From: Palaemon carinicauda
Lineage: Eukaryota > Arthropoda > Malacostraca > Decapoda > Palaemonidae
Length of the DNA: 64,000 bases
Assembly: GCF_036898095.1 (NCBI RefSeq)
Contig: NC_090750.1
Coordinates: forward strand, 87,176,270 to 87,240,269
Direction of reading: 5' to 3'
Numbering within the stretch: position 1 is the stretch's first letter; every line of letters begins with the position of its first letter. Below are positions 1 through 56,198 of the stretch, one piece after another. The position numbers and the translations under genes were made by a program. The notes beneath the pieces were generated by a model. It was not told the origin of the DNA. It did not search any database and saw only the letters and a program-made list of their open reading frames with translations.

Positions 1-45388
<45,388 letters not shown>

Positions 45389-47611
45389 CGAAAATTTTCA
45401 CCAGACATAGTCTGGTTGATTAAAATAATTACCAATATCAAATTATACAGTTTTCAAATTAAAGTGCTGTATGCAACTAGTCTTGTTGGGATCTTGTTGC
45501 TGAATCTTAGCTTTCACTCATTTCATTGTTCACACAGAATGAGATTAAGCCTGTGATGCCAGATCTACCAAAGTATGATATAATTTACTTCTAAGAAAAA
45601 TTAATTACAGAATAGAGCACACAGGTACAGTATGAGGGGAATTGCTAACCTGATGGTTATTCTGTAAAAAATGAAAAATGCTGATTTCAAAGCTAGTAAG
45701 AAGTGAATGAGACTTATTTGATAAATTATTGACCAAAAGTCTTGAATGGAAATTGATATGTCTTGTCTAGACAAAAGAGTCTACTAGATATACTTATAAT
45801 GTGTGGCTCTTGATTTTAAAGAGAATATTTTTCAATAGATTGGATGTGAAAATATCCGCTACAACAATTTAAAAAGATAAAACAAGGAAAATGGAAGTGA
45901 CAAATCTTTTTTTTATCTAAGAAACTTAATTGAAAGTTCAGTATGGAACTAATATGTATAAGGAAAAGAAAAAGGGGATAATTATTAATACAAACATTCA
46001 AAATTGAAAGATCACAGTGAAGGTAGCAAATACTCACAGGCAGAAATTTTTTTTTTAATTTCAATTGGTTTGTGATCGTTTATTTGAATTCTTGAGTTCT
46101 AAAGACACATTATTTTCATCTAGTCTTGATATTTTCTAGTCATCAGATGGTGACGGGTAATATGTGATAAGGCAATGTACTGTATCTGCTTCAGTTATAT
46201 AAAGGAAAACACCAGAGAATGTAAATTTAGCACAGTTTGTTGTATATGACAGTCATTAAACTCTGTGTTTTTTATGTAAATACTGCATACTGCAAAAGAC
46301 AGGGAGAGACATTGTTCTGTGGTTCTCTATGTAATGTACTGGACAGTGTTTTGAGGCAAATTCAGTAATACTCTCCAAGATTTGGAAAGTAACCATTGTT
46401 GGTGCTTTTAGAGAAATGCATCCGAATATATTTATGTGGCCATATTTCAATTTTAAGTATTTGACCATTTGTATGAAGCTTCTTGGAAGTTTTTCATCCC
46501 TTATAAATGATTGTACATAGCAGTGGTTTTGATAGAAACATTACATCATTTTTTACGTTTTTACTTTTGCACTTGATTCCTTTAAAAGCCTCTTGTAAAT
46601 TCCTTCTCTTAGATGGTAATGATTTTATTTGAGTTTAAATATGCACTGTATATATATGAGGTAAATTTATACGTGTGTTGGAAACTAATTTTAATGCCAT
46701 ATTAAGCTAAATATTGTCTGCATTGAATGCTCTACTAAATATTATGGTGTTAATGATTTGTGTGTAAACTTACTTAACCTGTGATAGTAGTGAATTGGTA
46801 GCTCATGTGTAAGAATTATTAGCATTATTTAGCAAATGTATTAAGTAACTTGATGCAGAATCAATTGATGAGGAGTCATGTTGTGGGTTATAGATGGTTT
46901 TATTTTTCAGCCATTCTCTCTCATTACACTTATGAATTTAAGATGTTTTAACGTTGATTTGGCAAGAGTTCCATGAAATTGCTCTGTAAGGTGTGATAGT
47001 AAATAATAACTTGAATTCAAAGAGCTTGAGATTCAATATTGCAGTTTAGCTTATTTGTAGTTTTAGTTTATCACATGAACTTTTGTCAGCATCTAAAGCA
47101 ATCTGAGGTTTTCTTTGGACTAACTAATAGTGCATTTGCCTTTTTTTTAATAAGCTATGTGTCTTATGCAGTTCCAACACATCTTTTGTGCTTTGCACCA
47201 AAAGAATGTGGTAACTCAGTTATAATGGGTGATAATACTGTGGTGCTAAATAGACTTCCATTATTTATACTCAAAATGTTTTATTCAACCACCTTTTTAG
47301 GGGTTCTGTGAGCTCCTCTAACATTATAAGCAAGGTACTTGATTTTATTGCATCATCACCATGCACTGAGTAATGAACTCAATCTTTTTAATGTAATAAA
47401 AATGTAAAATGACTTTTGCACCAATGTACAGTGACTTTTACAGAATGACATCCTGGGCTAGGATCAATCTGCCGCCATGCGAATGCTAGGCAAATACTTT
47501 ACCGTATACAAGCGAGGAGGCTGACTTCTCTTGTTTTGAAGTGCGTTCGTTGTAGATGTTGTTACAAACAGCTGTTCATTATATGTCAAAGCATTACAGT
47601 ATTGCAATAAA
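45389..47611 (+). other. RBCK1: RBCK1 3' UTR / downstream region
   Basis: No open frame or repeat family is recognised here; the DNA is AT-rich with short T and A runs. AATAAA occurs at 47395-47400 and 47606-47611 and is the best candidate for the poly(A) signal. The true 3' end could be earlier if a variant hexamer is used. Confidence 0.4.
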
Positions 47612-48028
47612 GCATGTTTTGGGGCTTACTAGGACATTATAATTAAAATTTCACTATTGTATTTTTTCAAATATTAAAAATACGGGACGAAAGGCATCCC
47701 GGGGAGAATCATAGGAGACATGATACAATTGTCGTAAATATGGGAAAATCGCCCTCAAATATGGGACGTCTGACCCTGGCTCTGAACAGCCTCACAGACC
47801 CTAAAGTCTCAAATTCCTCACTTTGTGAAAATCAAACTTTTCGAGAATGTTAGGTGACTGGGCTCATCGTGACAATTCATGGCTACAGTCTGACTGGATA
47901 TTTTTTACCTTGATCACCAAGTAGGAATACACCTGTAACTTTATCTCGACATCAGGAAATTAATTAACAACCTATTTGGCAACCAATAGTTAAGGAGCTG
48001 TGCAGTGCATTAGGTCAGGGGTAGAAGG
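47612..48028. other. Intergenic, nothing recognised
   Basis: Non-coding sequence downstream of the likely RBCK1 poly(A) site. Confidence 0.5.
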
Positions 48029-48602
48029 TAGTTTGTTGGGACAGGCGATATCTTTCTTATTACTAGCCAAATCATTATTCCTTATGGGGATGAAGTTCTT
48101 TACTATGATCTGATATACCATAATATGATGTTATTTTATCATTTTAAAGATATAATTTAGAGTACTGCCCATAGCTTTTTTTGTGTAGGAGAGAGACTTA
48201 TGAAGGGGGTCCGGGGGCTTGCCCCGGCTAGGGGTTGTGACCTGGGAACTACTAGGTTAGGTTAGGTGGGTTTGTGGTGTTTGTATGATAGCGACAGTGT
48301 TTTTTTTTTTTTTTTTGGGGGGGGGGGGGTCGCAGGCCGTTAGGTCATTAGGAAACATTTACAAATTTAGTGAATTCATTATTTCATTCTGTTAAACTTC
48401 CCGTGAAAAAATTCGATAAGTGATGATTTTTACTCTATTTTCGGGCAATCACGACCCTGCTCTAGTATGTAGTTTGTTGGGACAAGCATTTCCAAAACTA
48501 GTGAATACTATTTCATTCTGTGATTATTCCCATGAAAAAGAGCCGATTTTGGAAATTTTTTACTCGATTTTATGGCGGTTCCAGGCCTGTCCCAACAAAC
48601 TA
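48029..48602. mobile_element. Small TIR element (MITE-like), 574 bp
   Basis: TAGTTTGTTGGGACAGGC at 48029-48046 is inverted at 48585-48602. The same TAGTTTGTTGGGACA recurs in direct orientation near 48468. Two imperfect internal copies of a roughly 120-bp block (TATTTCATTCTGT, then CATGAAAAA, then TTTTACTCTATTT-like) sit at about 48370-48470 and 48495-48585. A G run and CTAGGTTAGGTTAGGT lie between. No coding sequence; the superfamily is unknown. Confidence 0.55.
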
Positions 48603-48879
48603 CAAAGGCTCCCTGTTTTGATTTCTTAAGTTTAATTATTCCAGTTTGTAAAGGAAACTGAAAAAAAAACAGGAAGCCTACTTAGCCCAGCCTATCTGAA
48701 TGGCTTTCAGCCGTAGCAAAACAAAATTGTGAATGTGATTTTTCCCTTGATAGAACAACTTTTTACCATGTATTCTTTTTGTCCTTTTTACTTGATGTAG
48801 TTTTTTCCTGTGATAAAATCTATGATATGAACCCAAAATTCTCAACCCTATCCCACAAAATATTCAAAATGATAATGAC

Positions 48880-49453
48880 TTTGATAGTTTTGATAACACT
48901 TTAGAGGGATGGATTTTGATTACTGAAATCTTTACTTTTTATTCAGAAAATACATCTTGGCGACGTCATCAAGAGTAGTATTAGTTTTATCATATCAAGC
49001 TTAAACAGTGGAGTAAAACTGGTAACTTTAATTTTTATTTTACTACAGTTCAAGTATATCGTAATTTAACAAATGATTACCAAATCATATGTTTAAGAGA
49101 ATATAATTATGTCATCTTGAAAAGGAAGGGTAAGAAAATTACCAGCAGTACATATTTCAGGTATAATTACTCAAAAACTGCAAATTTTATAGAAACAAAC
49201 TCAAAACAATAACTTAGAAGCAAATTTTACCTCAACTATTATGGTTGTATGTGAAATTAGAGCGTTTGAACGGAATTTCTCGTGTAAATTTGACTAGTTT
49301 GTCAACAGCAACTCATAAACGGAGAGGAACCCTTTCAACTTATGCGTTTCCTTAGCGGGAAATATCAAGCGTCTCATTGGCTGATTCGTCGTCTGCTGTG
49401 ATTGGTAGCTGTATGTGACGTCATACTATCTGGATAGAGGTAAAATATACATA
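48880..49453. repeat. Diverged segmental repeat, copy 1 (paired CCAAT and CRE motifs)
   Basis: Aligns along its length with 61410-61970 (TTTTGATAACAC, TTCAGAAAATACA, ACCAAATCATATGTTTA, TTTGTCAACAGCA, TAGCGGGAAATATCA). It ends with inverted CCAAT boxes (ATTGGCTGATTC, TGTGATTGG), a GCGGGAAA site and TGACGTCA. The copies lie either side of the TTAA element, so the array existed before that insertion. Confidence 0.7.
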
Positions 49454-49727
49454 TTAACCCTGGATAGGTACGGTGGGTCGTTTGCGACCCCGAGCGTCAA
49501 AAAAAAACAGGTTTTTCTCACGTGACTCACCCCTGTGACTGAATTTGTGGGTGATCGACCTGCAGGAGGTGTCTCCCCTACACGCTCTAGTAGTGTCCAG
49601 ATGTGCATTGCTGTAGCTGTACTCCTTCCCCGATTTCTGAGACGCATCGGGGTCGTTCGCGTCCGAGTTTACCCTTCTGAGGTAGTTTGCATAATTATCA
49701 AAGTTATTACGTATTTTTGGGCTCAAG

Positions 49728-50071
49728 CCATGGCGTCCTGATGGAAGGTTCCTGTTTGGTAGCTTCCTTGGGTATAAGACTACTAAGATATTCCCAGAGA
49801 ATTTAACCACAGGTTATCACAGAATTCTAACTTCTGGAGCGAGTATCTCAAAGGTTTCCCTTTAAGACATCGTAATACAACAGGGGACACGCATGTCTGG
49901 TCGTGCCACATAGCTATCTCCACCCCGAACAGAGTTAACGCTTCGGTGTGTAAGGGCTGAGAATAGCTGGGAGCCGTTCCACAGCTAATCTCACTCGTGG
50001 CTACTACTGATACTCGAGACGTAAACAAACGGACGCCATTGCTCTAATGACGTCACGCGCGTCTTTATCCT
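49728..50071 (+). repeat. B left inverted terminal repeat
   Basis: 344 bp from CCATGGCGTCCTGATGG to GACGTCACGCGCGTCTTTAT. Translation of the complementary strand gives the same 81-residue frame as the right arm, which shows the arms are identical there, not that a protein is made. Confidence 0.95.
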
Positions 50072-52360
50072 TTGTTTAGTAGCTGCCCTACTGAGACGGA
50101 TTTTCCCTTGTGTGAACTTTATCGTTTTGCATCTTCGCTATGTCGTTACCTTCAGCCTCGCCTTCTTCTGGAAAGTTGAGTACAAGGTTCCAGTATTGTT
50201 TAATTAAGCTCTGGCCGTAAAGTAAATATTATTTTGCGAAATAATTGATGTTTTGTGGCAGAGCTGTGCCTCTACCGGACCCGCCATTTTATGGCGTCGT
50301 TGTTGTTTTGCATGTCTTATTTAGTTAGCTACAACAACGCTTCCGGCCTTATATACTAATCGAATACATTAGTTTATTTAGTCTTCATAGCTAGGAACTT
50401 TTATATCGTGTTTAGACGCTTTTTATCGGTCATCGATTGACCTCATACCAGTCGGCTACTATAGCCCCCAGGCCAGGAGCCTATATACAAGTGTTCATGC
50501 ATGATTTATCAGTGATCCTAGACTAAGTTATGAAGATAGTGGCATTATTATTTTACAATACTTTTGACTAGTGATGCAAATGTTTTCGCCTTCAGGGACC
50601 ATATAGGGGATAGGCTAGTCAGTGATTCTTACTAGCCTAACCTAACCTTAGGACCCCTATATGCTTCCTTCATCCCCTGCCTTGGCATTCCCTCTAATTA
50701 GCCTTGATCCCTTTTCTGAGTAAAGGGATTCATTGTCTAATAGAGTATTATATCGCCTTTCAGTCCTCCCTAAAGGAATGAACCCCCTTTAGGATTGCGT
50801 CTGAGAGTGAGGTTAGGCTAGCCTACCTCTATGGCTAGGATAGTCTGCGACTTTCCTGCGATAGCGATACGTCTTCTTCCTTGCCTAGTTCAGGACTTTT
50901 AGCCCTGATCTAGGTCGGGTTAGGAAGGTTTCTCTGTTCCATGCTGAAACTGTACTCTTGCACCGTTTTAGCCGATCAGCCTAATCTTAGGTTAGGGAGT
51001 GTCCTCCCTTCCCTTTGTGGCCGCTCTGGTACAGAAACCCTTCCTGGGAAGACCCCTCTCTTCTCCCTCCCCACCTATCTCTTGTATAGCCTAGCCTATG
51101 CTTAGGTTAGTTTATACTCATCTGTCCCCTGTCCTACAACTCCTCCTTAGGGTGGATGAGTAGGGCTACCCGAGCTTCCTTGTGCAGTCCGCTCTGGTAC
51201 ATATACCTTCATAGTGTCCTATAAGGTTAGTTCCTAGTGTAGCTCTGCATAAGGGAGTCTCCCCCCCCCCATCTTGGGTGTTCCCTAGTCCTCCCTTGGG
51301 CTACCTGCTCCCGGTCCCTAGTGACCCCTGCATATGGATGATAGAGCCTGTCTCTATCATGGGTACACCCCCTCAGGGAGGGGGAGGGATGTCTGGAACC
51401 CTGAAGGTACTTCCTGCATCCTTCCCCCCCTCCCCCTGTCTCTCTATCTATCCGGGTGCCGGTCTCTTGCCGCCTCTTATGCCGGCAATACCTGCCTCTT
51501 GGTGACTTCCCTACCCTTGCCGCCAGCCCCCCGTGTTCCGAGGGACTGCCGGCTGCCGCCGGCTACTACCGGCGGCTCTCCTACTCCTATCTAATCGTCC
51601 GCTTGCCGGTCGATCTCCGGAGTGCCGGCATATACTGCCGGCAACCCGATACTACCTGTACCATCCTTACCCCAGTCACCAATCCGGCATCCTCCGGCTG
51701 CCGGAGCCGCCGCTCCCTGCCGGCGTGCCGCCGTTGTGCCGGCGGCCGCCATCCTGGTATCTAACTGACTTTTGAAAATTGTCTGTTCTAATGCCAGAAT
51801 CTATGCTGGAGCGAGCTCCGGCGTGCCGGCGGCTTGCCGGATACCCCGGAGGCGTCAAGAATACTTGCACCCCCTCTCTGTAGCTATCATAAGACTAAGA
51901 TAGCCCTACCTGGCAAATAGATAAGCTGCTTTGCTTCTAAGATCAGTACCTAGTACTGCTCTATTAGTGATCATGCTGTCTCTTTGCATTCTTCTATTTC
52001 CAGCATGCTATGTGCATCTTAGCACGGCTGGTTGCCAGAAGCAGTTACCCTTAATGAGACCTTCTGGCTCTTATCTGGGAACCGAATGAATTCGATCCCA
52101 ACCTTGTCCTTGGCTTTCCATGGAGTTCCAATATAATGGGAATCCTAAGAAACTATATCCAATGATCTCGGTCATTTGGATTATCCCAGGACCAAGCCTA
52201 TGGTAACCAGCCGGGCGAGATGCATGGAGCGTGTTCTCCTTTACTGTTTTCACTCTCTATGCATCACACCTTCTATAAGTTAAAATTAATGATTAATATT
52301 AACTTAATTTAAGAGCCATTCCTATGACTCCCCCATACTCATTTTCTCTTTCTTCCACAG
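50072..52360 (+). other. B 5' leader, with GCCGGC-rich block
   Basis: No gag or pol similarity. It contains CTAACCTAACCTTA-type words (50630-50650) and a GC-rich block (51460-51850) with more than a dozen GCCGG/CCGGC words, many spaced by 8-20 bases. It ends in TTCTCTTTCTTCCACAG directly before gag, a strong splice acceptor, so the leader may be partly an intron. The matching donor was not identified. Confidence 0.6.
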
Positions 52361-52369
52361 GAGGAGCAG

Positions 52370-54319
52370 ATGAAGTGCGATTTCGCATACTGTGCCGTGA
52401 AACGCTCCCAGTTTTACGGACATACGGCGTGCAGGACTCACGCCCCTTGCTCAGACAAGAAAGGGGATTGGAAGTTCTGGAATCCACTGGAATGTACGGT
52501 CTGCCAGGCCTACCTAGTTGAGGCCTTCCATAACCCTCCCTCAGCGGAGGTTAGAGACATTGCTCGTGAGAAACTGCGCAAGTGGGTGCGTGGTTTTCAG
52601 AGGAATGCCACTGGACCGTACCTGGCCACCGAAGAACTGAGGTCCCTGCTGTTCCCTAAGGCCTCCCCTGATTCAGTGGTTCCAAAGGAAGCAATCCCCA
52701 CTGTCCAAATTACGGTGGAACCTGATGTGGTCATGGCTCAGTCCATGCACGAGTGTCGCCTAGATTCCGAAGAGGATGAACAGATCTCTGACGTCTCGGA
52801 AGACACGGAGAAGACGCTTATGGCTCAAGGAGCCGAAGAGGACGAAGACAAGGTGGAATACACCGAGTCGGAGATTGGAGCTACTCCCTCGTCCATCCCT
52901 CCGCCTACTCCTACACCGACGGATGTGTCCATTCCGTCTACCTCCTCGACCCCGGATCCTTCTTCTTCTACACAAGAACTGATCCGACTGATTAGAGCTG
53001 TCATGGACGACAGACTGAAGGAGAACCAGGAGTCCATCAGGTCTATGATTGGATCCAGAGAACCGAAGAAGATCTCGGTTAAGGATCTCCCAGCTTGCTC
53101 TCATGCCAATCCGTGGAGGTATGCAGAGCATATGGTTATTGCGACCGGCAGGATCTTTGTTAGTGACAAAATCGGCACGGTCCCGTTGGAAGATGTGGAA
53201 TTCTTCCCAAGCTTCGAGGCCTACCCGGACTGTTACGTCCGGCTTCGTTCTGAACCTGCCTCGAAGGAGGAGACCGAACCTAAGGAAGAGATAGTGTTCG
53301 ATCTCGCAAAGGCCCAGGCTATGCTAGCCTCCGCATTTAAGAGCAGGGGCTTTACCTGCTCTAAGCTTCCTGCCTTGAGCAAGAAGCATCCTACTTATGT
53401 CGCTCCCGACACTGCGATTCTTCCATTTTTGGAAAAGGCCTTGGCTGCATGCCTTAAAGCGGCGGAAGAAGGGAAACCCTGCCCTGCACTGGAGGAGTGC
53501 AGACCCTTCTCCATCGTAACGCCCCCTGACACTAGACAATGGAAAGATGTCCAACATACTTTCGTTGTGGGTAGGCTCGATCCTGACGTTGCCGGACGTC
53601 AGTTTAATGAAGACCTCCCTAAGCTCAATGATCACCTCCTTCGCCGGGAACAAGACACGAAGGAGAGGCTTGCAGCGTCTCTTTCTCATCAAGTCCAACT
53701 TGAAGTTATGGCCTGTGACACAGCAGTACCCGATCACTACATGGTACTGGCCAAATCCCACTTACTCACGGTAATGAAGGACTTGTACCATTTCATAAAG
53801 GCTCGTAGAGCCTGTCGTGAATTCGTGTTTGTCGGTGCCACCGTGAAACACGAACCCCGGAGGCTGATTTCCTCCAACATCTGGGGAAAGCACCTGTTTC
53901 CTTCGGACCTTGTCAAGGAAATAACGGACAGAGCCGCCACGGAGAATAGGAACCTTCTCCACAAGTGGGGCATGTCCAGGAAAAGGAAAACCTCTCAGGA
54001 CGATGGACCTCAGCCTAAGAGGAAACCTCAGAAACCGAAACCCCAGCAACGTCAACAAAGACGTCAGTTTCCGGGACCCGCTACCTCCCAAGTGGTTGCC
54101 CAACCACAACAGACCTTTCAATTGGTCCCCCAACCGGTGTTGTCACAGTCACCGGTCTTCACCCCTGCCTTTGAGCAGCCATCCACTACCTTTCATGCCA
54201 GAGGTAGAGGCTCGTCCAGGGGTGCAAGCAGAGACGCCTCTCGTCGTCCCTCCAGAGGTAGAGGAGGAAAGGGAGCTAGCGGCCGAGGCAACAAGTCCTC
54301 GGGACACCAGAAGCAATGA
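52370..54319 (+). CDS. gag: DIRS B gag-like protein
   Basis: 649 residues from the ATG at 52370; the frame is open through a splice acceptor at 52360, so an upstream exon may add residues. The N terminus has KC-x4-C, then HTAC-x2-H-x2-C and C-x2-C followed by an aromatic segment (QAYLVEAF), the same layout as family A gag. Then come an acidic, Pro/Ser-rich region, a helical domain about 240-540, and a basic RG-rich tail (GRGSSRGASRDASRRPSRGR). It overlaps pol in the +1 frame. The structural role is assumed from position. Confidence 0.87.
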   Translation: MKCDFAYCAVKRSQFYGHTACRTHAPCSDKKGDWKFWNPLECTVCQAYLVEAFHNPPSAEVRDIAREKLRKWVRGFQRNATGPYLATEELRSLLFPKASPDSVVPKEAIPTVQITVEPDVVMAQSMHECRLDSEEDEQISDVSEDTEKTLMAQGAEEDEDKVEYTESEIGATPSSIPPPTPTPTDVSIPSTSSTPDPSSSTQELIRLIRAVMDDRLKENQESIRSMIGSREPKKISVKDLPACSHANPWRYAEHMVIATGRIFVSDKIGTVPLEDVEFFPSFEAYPDCYVRLRSEPASKEETEPKEEIVFDLAKAQAMLASAFKSRGFTCSKLPALSKKHPTYVAPDTAILPFLEKALAACLKAAEEGKPCPALEECRPFSIVTPPDTRQWKDVQHTFVVGRLDPDVAGRQFNEDLPKLNDHLLRREQDTKERLAASLSHQVQLEVMACDTAVPDHYMVLAKSHLLTVMKDLYHFIKARRACREFVFVGATVKHEPRRLISSNIWGKHLFPSDLVKEITDRAATENRNLLHKWGMSRKRKTSQDDGPQPKRKPQKPKPQQRQQRRQFPGPATSQVVAQPQQTFQLVPQPVLSQSPVFTPAFEQPSTTFHARGRGSSRGASRDASRRPSRGRGGKGASGRGNKSSGHQKQ

Positions 54320-56198
54320 AGTGCTTCCGGTGGGAGGAAGACTCCGCCAATTCCAGGATCGTTGGACCTTCGATCCTTGGGCACACAGCATCATCAAGAA
54401 CGGTCTAGGCTGGAGTTGGGTGCAACCACCCCCAATCTTCCAGCGGTTCTTCCAACAATCGACCCCCATTCTGGAAGAATATGTTCTAGACCTCTTGAAC
54501 AAGAAGGTGATAAGGAAGGTAAAGTCCACCAGGTTCCAAGGGAGACTGTTTTGCGTTCCCAAGAAGGACTCAGACAAGCTCAGAGTCATTCTGGACTTAT
54601 CCCCCCTCAACAAGTTCATAGAGAACAACAAATTCAAGATGCTGACGCTTCAACAAATAAGGACCCTTCTGCCTCAAGGTTCCTACACGGTCTCTATAGA
54701 CCTGGCGGATGCCTATTGGCACATTCCAATGAACCATCACGCTTCCTCCTACCTAGGATTTCGACTCCAAAGGAAAAGCTACGCCTTCCGGGCCATGCCA
54801 TTCGGCCTCAATGTGGCCCCTCGGATCTTCACGAAGCTGGCAGACGCCATAGTACAACAGCTCCGCCTAAGAAACGTCCAGGTGATGGCCTACCTCGACG
54901 ACTGGCTAGTCTGGGCTCCATCGCCCAAAGAGTGTACAAAGTCTTGCGACGAAGTTACCCAGTACCTAGAACACCTGGGATTCAAGATCAACGAGAAGAA
55001 ATCTCGCCTCTCTCCGGCTCAGAAGTTTCAGTGGCTGGGAATCCACTGGAATCTTCAGTCACACCGCCTTTCCATCCCCCAGAAGAAAAGGAAGGAAATA
55101 GCAGGGTCTGTCAAGCGACTACTGAAATCCAAACGCATTTCAAGACGACAGCAGGAACGAGTTCTAGGCTCTCTACAATTCGCCTCAGTGACAAACCCAG
55201 TGCTTCGTGCACAGCTAAAGGATGCCGCGGGAGTCTGGAGACGATCGGCATCCATCGCTCGAAGAGACCTCAAGAGACGGCTTCCAAACAGACTTCGACG
55301 CCTCCTAAAGCCGTGGTCGGAAGCAATGGCCCTGAAAAGGTCCATTCCTCTCCAACACCCTCCTCCTTCACTCAACATCCACACGGATGCCTCACTGGAG
55401 GGCTGGGGAGGTCACTCCCACCTGAAACAAGCTCAAGGGACCTGGTCTCCACTATTCAAGACGTTCCACATAAACATCTTGGAGGCCATGGCGGTCCTTC
55501 TTACTCTGAAGAAGCTATCCCCGCCGCCCTCGATCCACATCCGTCTAACCCTAGACAACTCGGTGGTAGTTCGTTGTCTCAATCGCCAAGGCTCAAGATC
55601 GCCCCAGATAAATCAGGTGCTTCTCCCAATCTTCCGTCTGGCGGAGAAGAAGAAGTGGCACCTGTCTGCAGTTCACCTACAAGGATTCCGCAACGTGACA
55701 GCGGATGCTCTATCTCGGACAAACCCGATAGAGTCGGAATGGTCTCTAGACGCAAGATCATTCTCCTTCATCTCTCATCAAGTCCCAGAACTTCAGATAG
55801 ATCTCTTTGCAACGAGCGACAACAATCAACTTCCTCTGTACGTAGCCCCGTACGAGGACCCCAAGGCAGAAGCGGTGGACGCCATGTCACTGGACTGGAA
55901 CAGATGGTCCAAGATATACCTGTTCCCTCCCACCAACCTTCTGTTGAAAGTCCTCTCCAAACTGAGAACCTTCAAAGGGACAGCGGCCCTAGTGGCTCCC
56001 AAGTGGCCCCGGAGCAACTGGTACCCCCTGGTCCTGGAGCTGCAGCCCAAGCTGATCCCTCTCCCGGGCCCAGTTCTCTCTCAACAAGTACAGAAGTCGA
56101 CTGTCTTCGCTTCATCATCGAAAATCAAGGACCTTCATCTCATGATTTTCTCTCCCTTGCCGCAAAGAAGAGGTTTGGGATCTCGAAGAAAAGTCTAG
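54003..56198 (+). CDS. pol: DIRS B RT-RNase H-methyltransferase-like polyprotein
   Basis: Open frame +1 to gag; conserved content starts after about 54250. RT: LRVILDLSPLNKFI, SIDLADAYWHIPM, FRAMPFGLNVAP and the intact catalytic YLDD (54891-54902). RNase H: IHTDASLEGWGG, NILEAMAV, TLDNSVVVR and VTADALSRT. Then IDLFATSDNNQLP, DAMSLDWNRWSKIYLFPP and LVAPKWPRSNWYP, the Dam-like region of DIRS elements. Similarity to family A pol is clear in all boxes but low elsewhere, so the families are old. The last 300 bases overlap the recombinase frame. Confidence 0.9.
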   Translation: MDLSLRGNLRNRNPSNVNKDVSFRDPLPPKWLPNHNRPFNWSPNRCCHSHRSSPLPLSSHPLPFMPEVEARPGVQAETPLVVPPEVEEERELAAEATSPRDTRSNEVLPVGGRLRQFQDRWTFDPWAHSIIKNGLGWSWVQPPPIFQRFFQQSTPILEEYVLDLLNKKVIRKVKSTRFQGRLFCVPKKDSDKLRVILDLSPLNKFIENNKFKMLTLQQIRTLLPQGSYTVSIDLADAYWHIPMNHHASSYLGFRLQRKSYAFRAMPFGLNVAPRIFTKLADAIVQQLRLRNVQVMAYLDDWLVWAPSPKECTKSCDEVTQYLEHLGFKINEKKSRLSPAQKFQWLGIHWNLQSHRLSIPQKKRKEIAGSVKRLLKSKRISRRQQERVLGSLQFASVTNPVLRAQLKDAAGVWRRSASIARRDLKRRLPNRLRRLLKPWSEAMALKRSIPLQHPPPSLNIHTDASLEGWGGHSHLKQAQGTWSPLFKTFHINILEAMAVLLTLKKLSPPPSIHIRLTLDNSVVVRCLNRQGSRSPQINQVLLPIFRLAEKKKWHLSAVHLQGFRNVTADALSRTNPIESEWSLDARSFSFISHQVPELQIDLFATSDNNQLPLYVAPYEDPKAEAVDAMSLDWNRWSKIYLFPPTNLLLKVLSKLRTFKGTAALVAPKWPRSNWYPLVLELQPKLIPLPGPVLSQQVQKSTVFASSSKIKDLHLMIFSPLPQRRGLGSRRKV

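Noticed and set aside
49783..50028. 81-residue minus-strand open frame, repeated at 58134-58379
   Set aside because: The two frames are the two arms of the B inverted repeat. Identity reflects the repeat, and no protein features are seen.
54149..54637. 162-codon minus-strand frame in element B
   Set aside because: Antisense to the gag/pol overlap, with no motif.
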